Notes under the pieces: generated by a model
Databases searched by the model: none
What the model saw: only the letters and a program-made list of their open reading frames with translations
Told to the model about the DNA's origin: nothing
NCBI RefSeq assembly: GCF_019679455.1
Contig: NZ_JAIEZQ010000001.1
Coordinates: forward strand, 992,001-1,056,000
Source of the DNA: Nocardioides jiangsuensis
GTDB taxonomy: Bacteria; Actinomycetota; Actinomycetes; Propionibacteriales; Nocardioidaceae
Length of the DNA: 64,000 nt
Direction of reading: 5' to 3'
Part shown: piece by piece, positions 25,753-36,330 of the stretch
Position numbering within the stretch: position 1 is the first letter of the stretch
Layout of the letters: every line of letters begins with the position of its first letter
Made by a program: the position numbers and the translations under genes

Positions 25753-26817
25753 TCAGCGCCGGGGCGGCTCCGCGTCGTGCTGGACCTCCCGGTCCTCGGG
25801 GGCCTCCACGACCTCCTTGCGCAGCCGGAGGCCGAACAGCGCCGCGACCAGCAGGGTGACCCCGGTGGCCAGGAGCACCCCGGCGGGGCCGAGCTCGTCG
25901 TCGGTCCAGTCGAGCAGCACCTGCGGCACCACCGCGGTGACCGCGACGACGCCGGTCGCGAGGTAGGGCCATGCCGGACGGACGACGTAGACGGCGAACG
26001 CGCCGACCGCGACGCCGACCAGCGCGACGTAGCCGACCCAGCGGTCCTCGGTCACGAAGACCGCCGACTGCGCCCCGACCAGCGCCAGCAGGCAGCCGAT
26101 GACCCGGCCGGTGGCGACCTCGCGCCAGACCCCGCGCTCGGCGAGCGCCAGCCACCCGACCCCGATGACCAGCCACACGAGACCGAGGGCGACGGTGTCG
26201 GCCAGGCCGAGCTTGTCGGTGCCGGTCGGCGCCGCGAGCATCACACCGAACGCGGCACCGGCCTGACCCACGACGGTGGGGGCGAGCAGGTAGCCGAGCA
26301 GCGAGACGACCGCCATGGTGCCGAACGCCAGCATCGGCGCCGTCGTGTCGGACGGGTCGGCCGTCGTGGACACCTGCAGGCCGACGGTGCCGGCGGCGGC
26401 CACGGCCGCGGCGGTGAACAGCACGCCGGCGAGCCGGCGCCGGACCGCGTCCTCACCCGCACGCAGGGCCGCGAGACCCTGGCCGACGAGACCGACGGCG
26501 AGGCCGGCCGCGACGAGCACCAGGGTGCTGCCGGCCAGGAGGGCGACCTGCTGGCCCTCGGACAGGTCCGGCCACTGGGAGGCGAAGAAGATGATCGCGG
26601 CGGCCACCACGAAGGCAGCGCCGACGTAGCCGGCGAGCTCGGCGAAACGCCGGGTCAGCGGAGCGCTCACCGAGGCCTGACCGGCCAGCGAGCGGTCGAC
26701 GAGGGACTGTGCCTCGTCCCGCCTGCCGGGGTCGACGAGGCCCTGGTCGACGAGCGCCTTCACCACGGCCGCGGCGCGGGGGTCCCGCACCGGCCGCACG
26801 GGATGGGTCGATGTCAT
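25753..26817 (-). CDS. DUF2157-like multi-spanning membrane protein
   Basis: A 354-residue protein: a soluble N-terminal ~65 residues (VVKALVDQGLVDPGRRDEAQSLVDRSL) followed by about ten hydrophobic helices and a charged tail. The combination resembles DUF2157-type membrane proteins of unknown role. The ATG at 26817 is the only good start near the conserved N-terminus. It is not obviously in an operon. Confidence 0.65.
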   Translation of the reverse strand: MTSTHPVRPVRDPRAAAVVKALVDQGLVDPGRRDEAQSLVDRSLAGQASVSAPLTRRFAELAGYVGAAFVVAAAIIFFASQWPDLSEGQQVALLAGSTLVLVAAGLAVGLVGQGLAALRAGEDAVRRRLAGVLFTAAAVAAAGTVGLQVSTTADPSDTTAPMLAFGTMAVVSLLGYLLAPTVVGQAGAAFGVMLAAPTGTDKLGLADTVALGLVWLVIGVGWLALAERGVWREVATGRVIGCLLALVGAQSAVFVTEDRWVGYVALVGVAVGAFAVYVVRPAWPYLATGVVAVTAVVPQVLLDWTDDELGPAGVLLATGVTLLVAALFGLRLRKEVVEAPEDREVQHDAEPPRR

Positions 26818-26893
26818 GACTTCATCGTCGGGCCGTCCGGTCCGCGGCGGACAGAGTCGTTGTACCTAGTAGGACCAGGTGATCGACTCTGGA

Positions 26894-27310
26894 TCAGGCG
26901 AGCGAGCCGGGGTCCTCCGGCACGTCGACGGCGTGCTCGCGCAGGAGGGCCAGGGGTACGACGTCCAGGGCCCGCTCGTGCGTGCCGGCCAGGACGACCG
27001 GCGCCGCCACGCCGTCCTGGTAGGCCTGGAGCCAGCGCACCGCGACGACGCACCACCGGTCCCCCGGCTGCAGGCCGGGAAACCGCCACTCCGGCCGCGG
27101 GGTGACCAGGTCGTTCCCCACGCTCGCCTGGTGAGCCAGGAACTCCTGGGTCACCACCGCGCACACGGTGTGGCTGCCGATGTCCTCGGGGCCGCTGCTG
27201 CACCGCCCGTCACGGTAGAACCCGGTGACCGGGTCGGTGCCGCACGGCTCGAGCGGCCGGCCGAGCACGTTCCGCTCGTCGCCGGCGCCTCCGGGTGGTT
27301 CTGTGCTCAT
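26894..27310 (-). CDS. DUF2237 family protein
   Basis: A 138-residue protein of the DUF2237 family: NVLGRPLEPCGTDPVTGFYRDGRCSSGPEDIGSHTVCAVVTQEFLAHQASVGNDL, rich in conserved Cys and aromatic residues, then PGDRWCVVAVRWLQAY. The function is unknown across the family. The ATG at 27310 shares one base with the stop of the histidine-kinase gene (TGATG), so it is probably translated with the two-component system. Confidence 0.85.
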   Translation of the reverse strand: MSTEPPGGAGDERNVLGRPLEPCGTDPVTGFYRDGRCSSGPEDIGSHTVCAVVTQEFLAHQASVGNDLVTPRPEWRFPGLQPGDRWCVVAVRWLQAYQDGVAAPVVLAGTHERALDVVPLALLREHAVDVPEDPGSLA

Positions 27311-28545
27311 CAGGTCGACCTCCCGTTCGCGGTGGGCAGGACCAGGCTGAACGTGGTGCACCGGTCCTCGGTCAGGCGCAACCGGCCGCCGAGCGCCTCG
27401 GCGACCCGGACGGCGGTGGCCACCGTCTCACCGTCGCGTCCGGGCACCGGCTGCCGCACCGTGGCGGTGCCGGACGGCCGGAGGCCCTCGTCGGCCACCC
27501 GCACCTCGGCGTACTCCCCGCGCCCCGCGACCGACACGGTGACCGTGCCGGCCCCGTGCCGGACCGCGTTGCCGACCAGGGCGTCGAGGATCTGAGCGAT
27601 CGGTTCGTGCGGCAGCCGCACCGCGACGACCGGCGGTGCGTCCAGGTCGATCGGCCGTCGCCGCGACGTGGCCCGGTAGGGACGCACCGCGTCCTCGACC
27701 AGCGGCACGAGGTTGATCTCCACCGCGTCACCGAGCCGGAGCCCGCGGGCCCCGCCGAGCAGGCTGGTGATCGTGGCGCTGAGCCGGTCGAGCTCGGCCA
27801 AGGCTCTGGACAGCTCCTCGGCCACGTCGGGCGGGGTCTGCGGCCAGCTCGCGACGTCCTCGATCTCGAGCCGCAGCGCGGTGACCGGGGTGCGCAGCTC
27901 GTGCGAGGCGCTCACCGCGAACTCCCGCTCACGGCGGACCAGCGCATCCAGGTCGCGCGCGCTGCGCCGCAGCGCCGAGCCGATCGCCTCCGCCTCCGGC
28001 ACGTCGTAGTGCGGCACCTCGACGTCGAACCTGCCCCGGCCGACCATCGTCGCCGCCGCGGCCAGCTCCCGGAACGGCCGGGACAGCCGGGCCGCGGCCA
28101 GGACCCCCGCCGCGCCGGCGAGCAGCACCAGCGCGATGCCCAGCACGACCAGCGGGAGCAGCACGTCGGACACCCGCTCGTCGACGACGGCGGGGTCCCG
28201 GCTCAGCGTGACGGTGCCGCCGCCGGCGACCGGCCGGCTCACCGTGAGCTGCTCCGCCGCGGAGGAGGCAGGCTCCGCTGCGGAGGTGACAGAGTCACCG
28301 TCGGCAGGGACGTAGCGCAGGTGCTCCCCCGGCCGGGCCAGGTCGGCGAGTACGGCCGGGGTCACCGTCTCGCGCTCGGTCTCCAGGTGGGTGAGCAGGG
28401 TCGCCGCGGCCTCCGCCGTGCGGGCGAGGGACGTGGTCTCCTGGGCCTCCACGAGCTCCGCGGTCGTGTAGGCGCGCACGCCCACGAACAGCGTCAGGAC
28501 GACGGCGGTGAGGCTGACGAACGCGGCGACGAGCCGGTCACGCAT
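27310..28545 (-). CDS. Sensor histidine kinase
   Basis: A 411-residue membrane histidine kinase. One helix near residues 8-24, an extracytoplasmic sensor region to ~127, a second helix to ~152, a HAMP-like linker, then HisKA with the phosphorylated histidine in SASHELRTP (H215). The ATP-binding domain has the N-box LVGNAVRHG and a relaxed G1 box (ADEGLRPSG). The ATG at 28545 overlaps the response-regulator stop by eight bases. The stimulus is unknown. Confidence 0.93.
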   Translation of the reverse strand: MRDRLVAAFVSLTAVVLTLFVGVRAYTTAELVEAQETTSLARTAEAAATLLTHLETERETVTPAVLADLARPGEHLRYVPADGDSVTSAAEPASSAAEQLTVSRPVAGGGTVTLSRDPAVVDERVSDVLLPLVVLGIALVLLAGAAGVLAAARLSRPFRELAAAATMVGRGRFDVEVPHYDVPEAEAIGSALRRSARDLDALVRREREFAVSASHELRTPVTALRLEIEDVASWPQTPPDVAEELSRALAELDRLSATITSLLGGARGLRLGDAVEINLVPLVEDAVRPYRATSRRRPIDLDAPPVVAVRLPHEPIAQILDALVGNAVRHGAGTVTVSVAGRGEYAEVRVADEGLRPSGTATVRQPVPGRDGETVATAVRVAEALGGRLRLTEDRCTTFSLVLPTANGRST

Positions 28546-29233
28546 CGCCGGGTCCGTCCTCCAGACGGAAACCCACGCCGCGCACCGTCACCACCCGCGC
28601 GGGCGCCTCGTGCTCCTCGAGCTTCTGCCGGAGCCGGCCGACCGTGACGTCGAGCGTCTTCGTGGAGCCGAACCAGTTGCTGTCCCAGACCTCGTCCATC
28701 AGCCGGTCGCGGGTGACCACGGCGCCGCGCACCTCCGCGAGCAGCGCGAGGACGTCGAACTCCTTGGTGGTCAGCGGCACCTCGTGCTCACCGACCCAGA
28801 CCCGGCGGGCGGTGCCGTCGATCCGGACCCCCGTCTCGTCGGCCGGCTCCGCCGCGGCGGCGGACCGCTCGCTGCGACGCAGCAGCGCCCGGGTGCGCGC
28901 GAGCAGCTCGGCGAGACCGAACGGCTTGGCCATGTAGTCGTCGGCGCCGACGTCGAGGCCGACGACCCGGTCCAGCTCGCCGCCGCGGGCGGTGAGGATG
29001 AGGATGCCGCCGGTGTAGCCGTCGGCGCGCACCGTGCGGCACACGTCCAGCCCGTCGAGGTCGGGCAGGCCGAGGTCGAGGATGACCAGGTCGAGGTTCC
29101 CGGTGCGGGCGCGGGCCACGGCCGCCCGCCCCTCGGCGACGCGCTCGACGTCGTACCCCTCCCGCTGGAGGGTCCGCACGAGCGGCATCGCGATTCCATC
29201 ATCGTCCTCGACGACGAGCACCGTGGCGGCCAT
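28538..29233 (-). CDS. OmpR/PhoB-type response regulator
   Basis: A 231-residue regulator: a receiver domain with acidic pocket residues VVEDDDG (9-11), phosphorylated D53 in ILDLGLPDLD, the conserved Thr in ILTARG and Lys in AKPFG, followed by a winged-helix Trans_reg_C DNA-binding domain (VPLTTKEFDVLALLAE ... TVRGVGFRLE). The ATG at 29233 follows the stop of the small membrane-protein gene by two bases. It partners the downstream kinase. Confidence 0.95.
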   Translation of the reverse strand: MAATVLVVEDDDGIAMPLVRTLQREGYDVERVAEGRAAVARARTGNLDLVILDLGLPDLDGLDVCRTVRADGYTGGILILTARGGELDRVVGLDVGADDYMAKPFGLAELLARTRALLRRSERSAAAAEPADETGVRIDGTARRVWVGEHEVPLTTKEFDVLALLAEVRGAVVTRDRLMDEVWDSNWFGSTKTLDVTVGRLRQKLEEHEAPARVVTVRGVGFRLEDGPGDA

Positions 29234-29235
29234 GG

Positions 29236-29667
29236 TCACAGAGCATAGGGGTGCTCGGGCTCGGGTTCCGGCTGCCGCGAGGCGGCGTCGAGCGCGAGGA
29301 GCAGGACGACCCCGATCTCGAGCACGAAGGCGAGCAGGCCCGAGGAGCCGTCCGGTCGCTCCAGTGTGCGTGCACCGGGGACGCCGAGGACCAGGTTGAG
29401 CATCTCGCCGGCGAAGGTGAGCACGGCGACCCCGCCGGCGGTGGCCCGGGCGCTCAGGTCGCCCCGGCGCCACAGCCAGGCCCCGGCGACCAGGGCGCAG
29501 GCGGCGAAGGTGGCGGTGAGCACCCCGAGGTAGGCGGCGGCGCGCCAGACGCCCGGCAGCTCGGTGAGGAGCAGGAGCCCGAGGAGGACCGAGGCCGCGC
29601 CGGCCGCCCGCGCCGGGGGCGGGGGGGCCGGGGCCGTTCGGTACGGCAGATCCACGGCGCCTGACAT
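29236..29667 (-). CDS. Small membrane protein upstream of the two-component system
   Basis: A 143-residue protein with about four hydrophobic segments (ASVLLGLLLLTELPGVW, AAAYLGVLTATFAACALVAGAWLW, AGGVAVLTFAGEMLNLVLGV, LLAFVLEIGVVLLLALDAAS) and an acidic Pro/Glu C-terminus. I recognise no family. It precedes the response regulator by two bases, so it is co-transcribed and may be a sensor partner or a target; that is inference. The ATG at 29667 is preferred over an upstream start that would add a low-complexity leader. Confidence 0.7.
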   Translation of the reverse strand: MSGAVDLPYRTAPAPPPPARAAGAASVLLGLLLLTELPGVWRAAAYLGVLTATFAACALVAGAWLWRRGDLSARATAGGVAVLTFAGEMLNLVLGVPGARTLERPDGSSGLLAFVLEIGVVLLLALDAASRQPEPEPEHPYAL

Positions 29668-29816
29668 GAGCCGGAGACCGCCCCTGCGGGCGGTCCCGGA
29701 CCTCGGAGACCTGGGAGGTGGCCTCCGTGCCCGTCCGTCCTCGTCGGCACGGCCCCGCGGGGAGGGGGGCGCGGCGTGTGCGGTCCGGTTCATGTCAGGC
29801 ACCTGTGGAAGTCGCT

Positions 29817-29856
29817 CCGGAAGGGCCGTCTCCCGCCCCATGGACGGCCCTTCCGG
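29817..29856 (-). terminator. 14-bp hairpin between wrbA-like gene and small membrane protein
   Basis: Arms 29817-29830 and 29843-29856 are perfectly complementary over 14 bases with a 12-base loop, in the 294-base gap between the flavoprotein stop (29962) and the next start (29667). It is a likely terminator of the flavoprotein gene. The rest of the gap holds a short 7-bp palindrome (29868-29884) and no gene. Confidence 0.65.
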
Positions 29857-29961
29857 CGTGTTCGGTCACGCTGTCTCAGCGTGTTCCTTCACGCTAGGCG
29901 AGCCGTCTCCACGCACCGGCAACAGCCCGGTCACGGGATCTCCACACTTCGGCAACGCGGC

Positions 29962-30588
29962 TCAGGCGGCCGCCTCACCGGCCTTGAGCCTGCGGGCGAC
30001 CTCGACGGCGCGCTCGGCCAGGTGGTCCAGGGCGTCGTGCTCGGTGCTGCCCAGGGGCGCGTCGTTGTCGGCCCCGGTCACGTGACCCACGCCGTACGGG
30101 TTGCCGTCGGCGAACTTCACCGGGTCGGTGTAACCCGGCGAGACGATGAGCCCGCCGAAGTGGTGGATCGTGGTGTAGAGCGCCAGCAGCGTCGACTCCT
30201 GGCCCCCGTGGGTGGTCTGGGAGGACGTGAAGCCGGCGTACACCTTGTCCGCGAGCTGGCCCTGGCCCCACTGCGGGCCGAGCGTGTCGATGAACTGCTT
30301 GAGCTGGCTGGCGACGTTACCGAACCGGGTGGGCGTGCCGAACAGGACCACGTCGGCCCAGGTCACGTCCTCGGGCGTGGCGGTGGGCTGGTCCGCGACC
30401 TCCTCGAGGTGCGCCCTCCAGTCGTCCTGGGACTCGACGACCTCACGCGGCGCGAGCTCCTCGACGTGACGGAGGCGGACCTCGGCGCCGGCCTTCTCGG
30501 CGGCCTGGCCGAGCCGCTCGGCCATGCGCTGCGTGGTGCCCGTGGAGGAGTAGTAGACGACGGAGACCTTGACGGGTGCGATGGTCAT
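29962..30588 (-). CDS. NAD(P)H:quinone oxidoreductase, WrbA type
   Basis: A 208-residue flavodoxin-fold protein. The FMN phosphate loop is VVYYSSTGTTQRMAE, the second FMN contact is FGTPTRFGNVASQLKQFID, and the WrbA-type segment FTSSQTTHGGQESTLLALY is present. Members are FMN-dependent two-electron quinone reductases linked to oxidative stress. The ATG at 30588 is preferred over a longer start because the fold begins immediately. Monocistronic, with a hairpin terminator after it. Confidence 0.93.
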   Translation of the reverse strand: MTIAPVKVSVVYYSSTGTTQRMAERLGQAAEKAGAEVRLRHVEELAPREVVESQDDWRAHLEEVADQPTATPEDVTWADVVLFGTPTRFGNVASQLKQFIDTLGPQWGQGQLADKVYAGFTSSQTTHGGQESTLLALYTTIHHFGGLIVSPGYTDPVKFADGNPYGVGHVTGADNDAPLGSTEHDALDHLAERAVEVARRLKAGEAAA

Positions 30589-30817
30589 GACCTGTTTCAC
30601 CTCAACCTGGTTGGGGAACGTGGCGAGCCCCGGCTGCTGTCCGCAGCGGGACCCGCTGAGGGGTAACCGCTGCCCCGGCGCCTCAAACGGGACCGCGTCG
30701 TAGTCTGCGTGAGGGGACACTGACCACGAACCCGCCCGGCCGTCCGCTCAGCGGCGGCGGGGCAGGGTGGACCGAACCGAGGAGAACCGTGCCGTACCCG
30801 TCGTCCCCGAGGCCACG

Positions 30818-32119
30818 ATGACCGTCGACGTCGTGTTCATCCTCGCCGGCGCCTCGCTGCTGCTCGCCGTGGTGCTGCCGGTCGCGCTGAGCCGGGCCGC
30901 GGTCTCCGCCCCGATCGTGCTGCTCGTCGTGGGCGCGCTGATCGGCCTGCTCCCGCTCCCGGAGGGCGTGGAGCTGACCCCGATGGCCAACCGGAGCTTC
31001 GTGCAGCACCTGACGGAGTTCTGCGTGCTGTTCGCGCTGATGGGCGTCGGGCTGGCCCTGGACCGGCCGCTGGACCTGCGCCGGCTGGGCGCCTGGCGGA
31101 AGTGGGGCGCGACCTGGCGGCTGCTGGGGATCGCGATGCCGCTGACCATCGCCGCGGTGGCCGTCCTCGGCTGGTGGGCGATGGGGCTCGGGCCGGCCGC
31201 GGCGGTCCTGCTCGGCTCGGCGCTGGCCCCCACCGACCCCGTCCTCGCCTCCGACGTGCAGGTGGAGGGGCCCACCCCCGCCGACGGCGCCGAGCAGGAG
31301 GAGATCGACGAGAGCGACGAGGTTCGCTTCGCGCTGACCTCCGAGGCCGGCCTCAACGACGGGCTGGCGTTCCCCTTCGTCTACGCCGCGATCTTCCTGG
31401 CCACCCTCGGCCCGGTCACCGAGTGGGGCCTGAGGTGGCTGGCCTGGGACCTGGTCGGCAAGACCCTGCTCGGCGTCCTGGTCGGCCTCGTCGTCGGCTG
31501 GGTGCTGGCCAAGGTGGCGTTCCGGGCCCCGAGGCTCTCGCTGCGGCTGGCCGAGACCGGGGAGCCGCTGCTCGCGCTCGCCGCGGTGCTGCTGTCGTAC
31601 GGCGTCGCCGAGCTCGTCGGCGGCTACGGGTTCCTCGCGGTCTTCGCCTGCGCGATGACCCTGCGGTCCGCCGAGCGCGGGCACGACTACCACGCGCACA
31701 TGCACCAGACCATCGAGCGCCTCGAGCGTCTGTTCACGCTGGCGGTTCTGCTGATCCTCGGCGTCGCGATGACCAACGGGCTGCTGAGCACGCTGACCTG
31801 GCCGGCCGTGGCGGTGGCGTTCCTGCTGGTCTTCGTGGTCCGTCCGGTGACCGGGTACCTCGCGCTCTGGTCGCGGCACGACACCTGCCGGGTCGGCGAC
31901 CACGTGCTGACCCGCGGCGAGCGCGCCGCGACCGCGTTCTTCGGGGTACGCGGGGTGGGGTCGCTGTTCTACCTGGCCTACGCCACCGGCGCGGCCGACT
32001 TCGGGGACTCCCAGGTGCTGTGGTCCACGGTCGCCTTCACGATCGTGCTCTCGGTGCTCGTGCACGGGGTGACCGCGACCCCGGTGATGCGCCGGCTGGA
32101 GCGGGCCAGGGGCCTGTGA
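30818..32119 (+). CDS. Cation:proton antiporter (CPA1/NhaP-type)
   Basis: A 433-residue membrane exchanger with about twelve helices. The functional motif is LAPTDPVLASDVQV (family ALAPTDP) with the conserved ND aspartate pair region SEAGLNDGLAFP, typical of NhaP-type Na+/H+ or K+/H+ antiporters. It would export sodium or potassium in exchange for protons. The ATG at 30818 precedes helix one; a GTG at 30767 in frame would add an unlikely leader. Confidence 0.92.
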   Translation: MTVDVVFILAGASLLLAVVLPVALSRAAVSAPIVLLVVGALIGLLPLPEGVELTPMANRSFVQHLTEFCVLFALMGVGLALDRPLDLRRLGAWRKWGATWRLLGIAMPLTIAAVAVLGWWAMGLGPAAAVLLGSALAPTDPVLASDVQVEGPTPADGAEQEEIDESDEVRFALTSEAGLNDGLAFPFVYAAIFLATLGPVTEWGLRWLAWDLVGKTLLGVLVGLVVGWVLAKVAFRAPRLSLRLAETGEPLLALAAVLLSYGVAELVGGYGFLAVFACAMTLRSAERGHDYHAHMHQTIERLERLFTLAVLLILGVAMTNGLLSTLTWPAVAVAFLLVFVVRPVTGYLALWSRHDTCRVGDHVLTRGERAATAFFGVRGVGSLFYLAYATGAADFGDSQVLWSTVAFTIVLSVLVHGVTATPVMRRLERARGL

Positions 32120-32129
32120 GGCCGGACCG

Positions 32130-32149
32130 GACCGCCCCGCGGGGCGGTC
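32130..32149. terminator. 20-base perfect palindrome between convergent genes
   Basis: The 20-base self-complementary sequence GACCGCCCCGCGGGGCGGTC lies between the convergent antiporter stop (32119) and VOC-gene stop (32166). It is followed by three near copies of a 9-base unit (GGTCGGAGC). A bidirectional terminator is likely. Confidence 0.6.
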
Positions 32150-32165
32150 GGAGCGGTCGGAGCGG

Positions 32166-32663
32166 TCAGAGCACCCGGTGGCCGTACATCTCGCCGAGCG
32201 GGTCGGCGATCAGCTCGACCCGGGCGCCGTCGGGGTCGGTGAAGTAGACCGACACCTCGCTGTGCACGACGTGGTCGATGCCGGCCTCGTCGAGGCGGGC
32301 GACGATCGCGTCCCAGCGCGACGGCTCGACCGAGATCGCCACGTGGTGCAGCCCGCCGAGGACCTCGGCGTACGGGCCCAGGTCGAGGCCGGGGAAGTCG
32401 AAGAACGCGAGCAGGTTGCCGTTGCCGATGTCGAAGAAGAAGTGCGAGGACCCCGGGTAGTCGCGGTTCTCGATCAGCTCGGTCAGCGGGAACCCGAGCA
32501 GGTCCTGGTAGAAGCGGACCGTGCGCTCCACGTCGCTGCTGATGAGGGCGGTGTGGTGCAGGCCCCGGGCGGTCGAGGCGGGACGCTCGGCGGCGGGTCG
32601 CAGGTGCGCGTCGCGGATGCGCGCCCGCGCGGCCTCGATGGCGCTCAGGTCGGTGGCGGTCAT
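32166..32663 (-). CDS. VOC family (glyoxalase/dioxygenase-like) protein
   Basis: A 165-residue vicinal-oxygen-chelate protein. Two beta-alpha-beta-beta-beta modules are visible: GLHHTALISSDVERTVRFYQDLLGF, a metal-type His, and LGGLHHVAISVEPSRWDAIVARLDEAG with VYFTDPDGARVELIADP (metal Glu). It binds a divalent metal and acts on an unknown small molecule. The ATG at 32663 is chosen over a longer in-frame start. Its upstream region holds a 22-base tandem repeat that could carry operators. Confidence 0.88.
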   Translation of the reverse strand: MTATDLSAIEAARARIRDAHLRPAAERPASTARGLHHTALISSDVERTVRFYQDLLGFPLTELIENRDYPGSSHFFFDIGNGNLLAFFDFPGLDLGPYAEVLGGLHHVAISVEPSRWDAIVARLDEAGIDHVVHSEVSVYFTDPDGARVELIADPLGEMYGHRVL

Positions 32664-32719
32664 GACGTCATGATCGGCGACGGCACCCCGCCAGACAAGG
32701 CGGGGTGCCGCCCCTCGTT

Positions 32720-32785
32720 CAGAGGTCAGTCGTGCGGCGTTCACACGTCAGTCGTGCGGCGTTGAGACGTCAGTCGTGCGGCGTC
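32720..32785. repeat. Three tandem 22-base repeats
   Basis: Units at 32720-32741, 32742-32763 and 32764-32785 share GTCAGTCGTGCGGCGT with small differences at the 5' end; a partial fourth unit (GAAAGGTCAC) follows. It lies between the glgX stop (32817) and the VOC gene start (32663), that is, 57 bases upstream of the VOC start codon. Confidence 0.9.
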
Positions 32786-32816
32786 GAAAGGTCACCCGGA
32801 CGGGCGCCGTACGGCG

Positions 32817-34961
<2,145 letters not shown>

Positions 34962-35217
34962 GCTGCTCCCTCAGGGTGTTCACGACTTTCCAGGACGACG
35001 GTAGGCCACACGCGCTCCCCCGGGCACCGTCGAGGTCACTAGGTCTTTCCCCGGGGACCGGATCGGAAACCCTCGGGCCGAGGCGCGAGACGAGGCGCCG
35101 GCGCGCCCGGAACCGTGCTCGGCGGGCCCGGGGAGAGCGGCGGTGTCGAACGTCTCAGGTGCGGGCCGGACCGGCCGATGGCGAAGGGGACAACCGTCCT
35201 CGGCCCAGGAGCCCCCC

Positions 35218-36330
35218 ATGCCCGTCGTGCTGCCCGCTCATGGTCCGCGAGGCCACCGGCCCCGCAGGTCAGCCGTCCGGGCGGTCGCGTCCGCACTCAC
35301 CGTGGCGCTGGTCGCGGCGCTGCCCGTCACCGCCGCCGGCGCGGCCCGGCCTCCCGCCTCCGTCGCGGACGAGCCGTCGTCGCTGTCGGTCCGCACCGCC
35401 GGTGACCTCCGCGTCAGCGGGAAGGTGCGGCCCGCGACGGCCCGGCCGGTGCGGGTCGAGCGCCGGGTCGGCGACTCCTGGGTGACCGTCGCCACGACCC
35501 GCTCGAACGCGGACGGCAGGTTCTCGGCGGAGGTCCCCACCACGCTGTTCGTCGGGAGGAGCCGGCTGCGCACGCTCCTGCCCGCGGCCGGCGGCGCTCC
35601 GGAGACGGTCGGCGACGCGACCACCGTCACCATCCGAGCCAAGGGCAAGGCGTCCTCCAGGTCCCTGCTGATCCCCGGCAAGGAGGCGCACCGTTGGGAT
35701 CCGTGCCGGACCATCGACTACCGGGTCAACCTGCGGCAGGCACCGCCCGGGACCCTCGGCGAGGTCCGGGGCGCGTTGAGGCGGGTCACCATGCAGTCGG
35801 GTCTGCGGTTCCGGTACGCCGGCGCGACCGGCGTCGTCCCGGGCACCCGCAATGGGACGTACCCGCCGGGCACCGACCTGGTGCTCGCCTGGGTCCGTCC
35901 GGGGCAGTCCAGCCACTTCCCCCGGGGCTCCGGGGCGGCCGGCTTCGGCGGCGCCTACGGGAGCCTGACCCTCGACGTGAACGACCGGGCCGTCCCGACG
36001 CTGAGCGACGGGTTCGTGCTGATCGAGTCCGGGGTGTACGAGAAGCTGGACCCGGGGTTCGGGGCCGGGAAGCCCTACGGCTACAGCGGCACCCGCGGGC
36101 AGCTGCTCATGCACGAGATCGGCCACGCCGTCGGCATGGGGCACGCGGACCGGGACCGCGGCCAGGTCATGTACCCGGTGATGCAGGACGCCCCCGCCGT
36201 CTGGGGGCGGGGCGACGCGGCCAACCTCGAGCGGCTCGGGCTGTCGGCCGGCTGCATCGCCGGGCCGGCGGACGCCCGTACGACCGCGCGACGGCCTGGC
36301 ACGCCCCGGGTTCTCGCCTACCTGCCCTGA
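35218..36330 (+). CDS. Secreted matrixin-like zinc metalloprotease
   Basis: A 370-residue protein with an Arg-rich N-terminus and a hydrophobic signal segment (~21-44, ending near VTAAGAA). The C-terminal domain has the metzincin zinc site HEIGHAVGMGH (H299, E300, H303, H309) and the downstream Met-turn VMYP (M318), which marks the matrixin/reprolysin-like clan. Residues ~60-140 look like a beta-rich Ig-like region. The ATG at 35218 follows AGGAG. Its target is unknown. Its stop overlaps the convergent acetyltransferase gene by 13 bases. Confidence 0.85.
   Translation: MPVVLPAHGPRGHRPRRSAVRAVASALTVALVAALPVTAAGAARPPASVADEPSSLSVRTAGDLRVSGKVRPATARPVRVERRVGDSWVTVATTRSNADGRFSAEVPTTLFVGRSRLRTLLPAAGGAPETVGDATTVTIRAKGKASSRSLLIPGKEAHRWDPCRTIDYRVNLRQAPPGTLGEVRGALRRVTMQSGLRFRYAGATGVVPGTRNGTYPPGTDLVLAWVRPGQSSHFPRGSGAAGFGGAYGSLTLDVNDRAVPTLSDGFVLIESGVYEKLDPGFGAGKPYGYSGTRGQLLMHEIGHAVGMGHADRDRGQVMYPVMQDAPAVWGRGDAANLERLGLSAGCIAGPADARTTARRPGTPRVLAYLP

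Noticed and set aside
26818-26860. A GGACCGGACGGCCC-like sequence upstream of the DUF2157-like gene as a dormancy box.
   Set aside because: The spacing is off by one base and the first G is missing, so it was judged chance.
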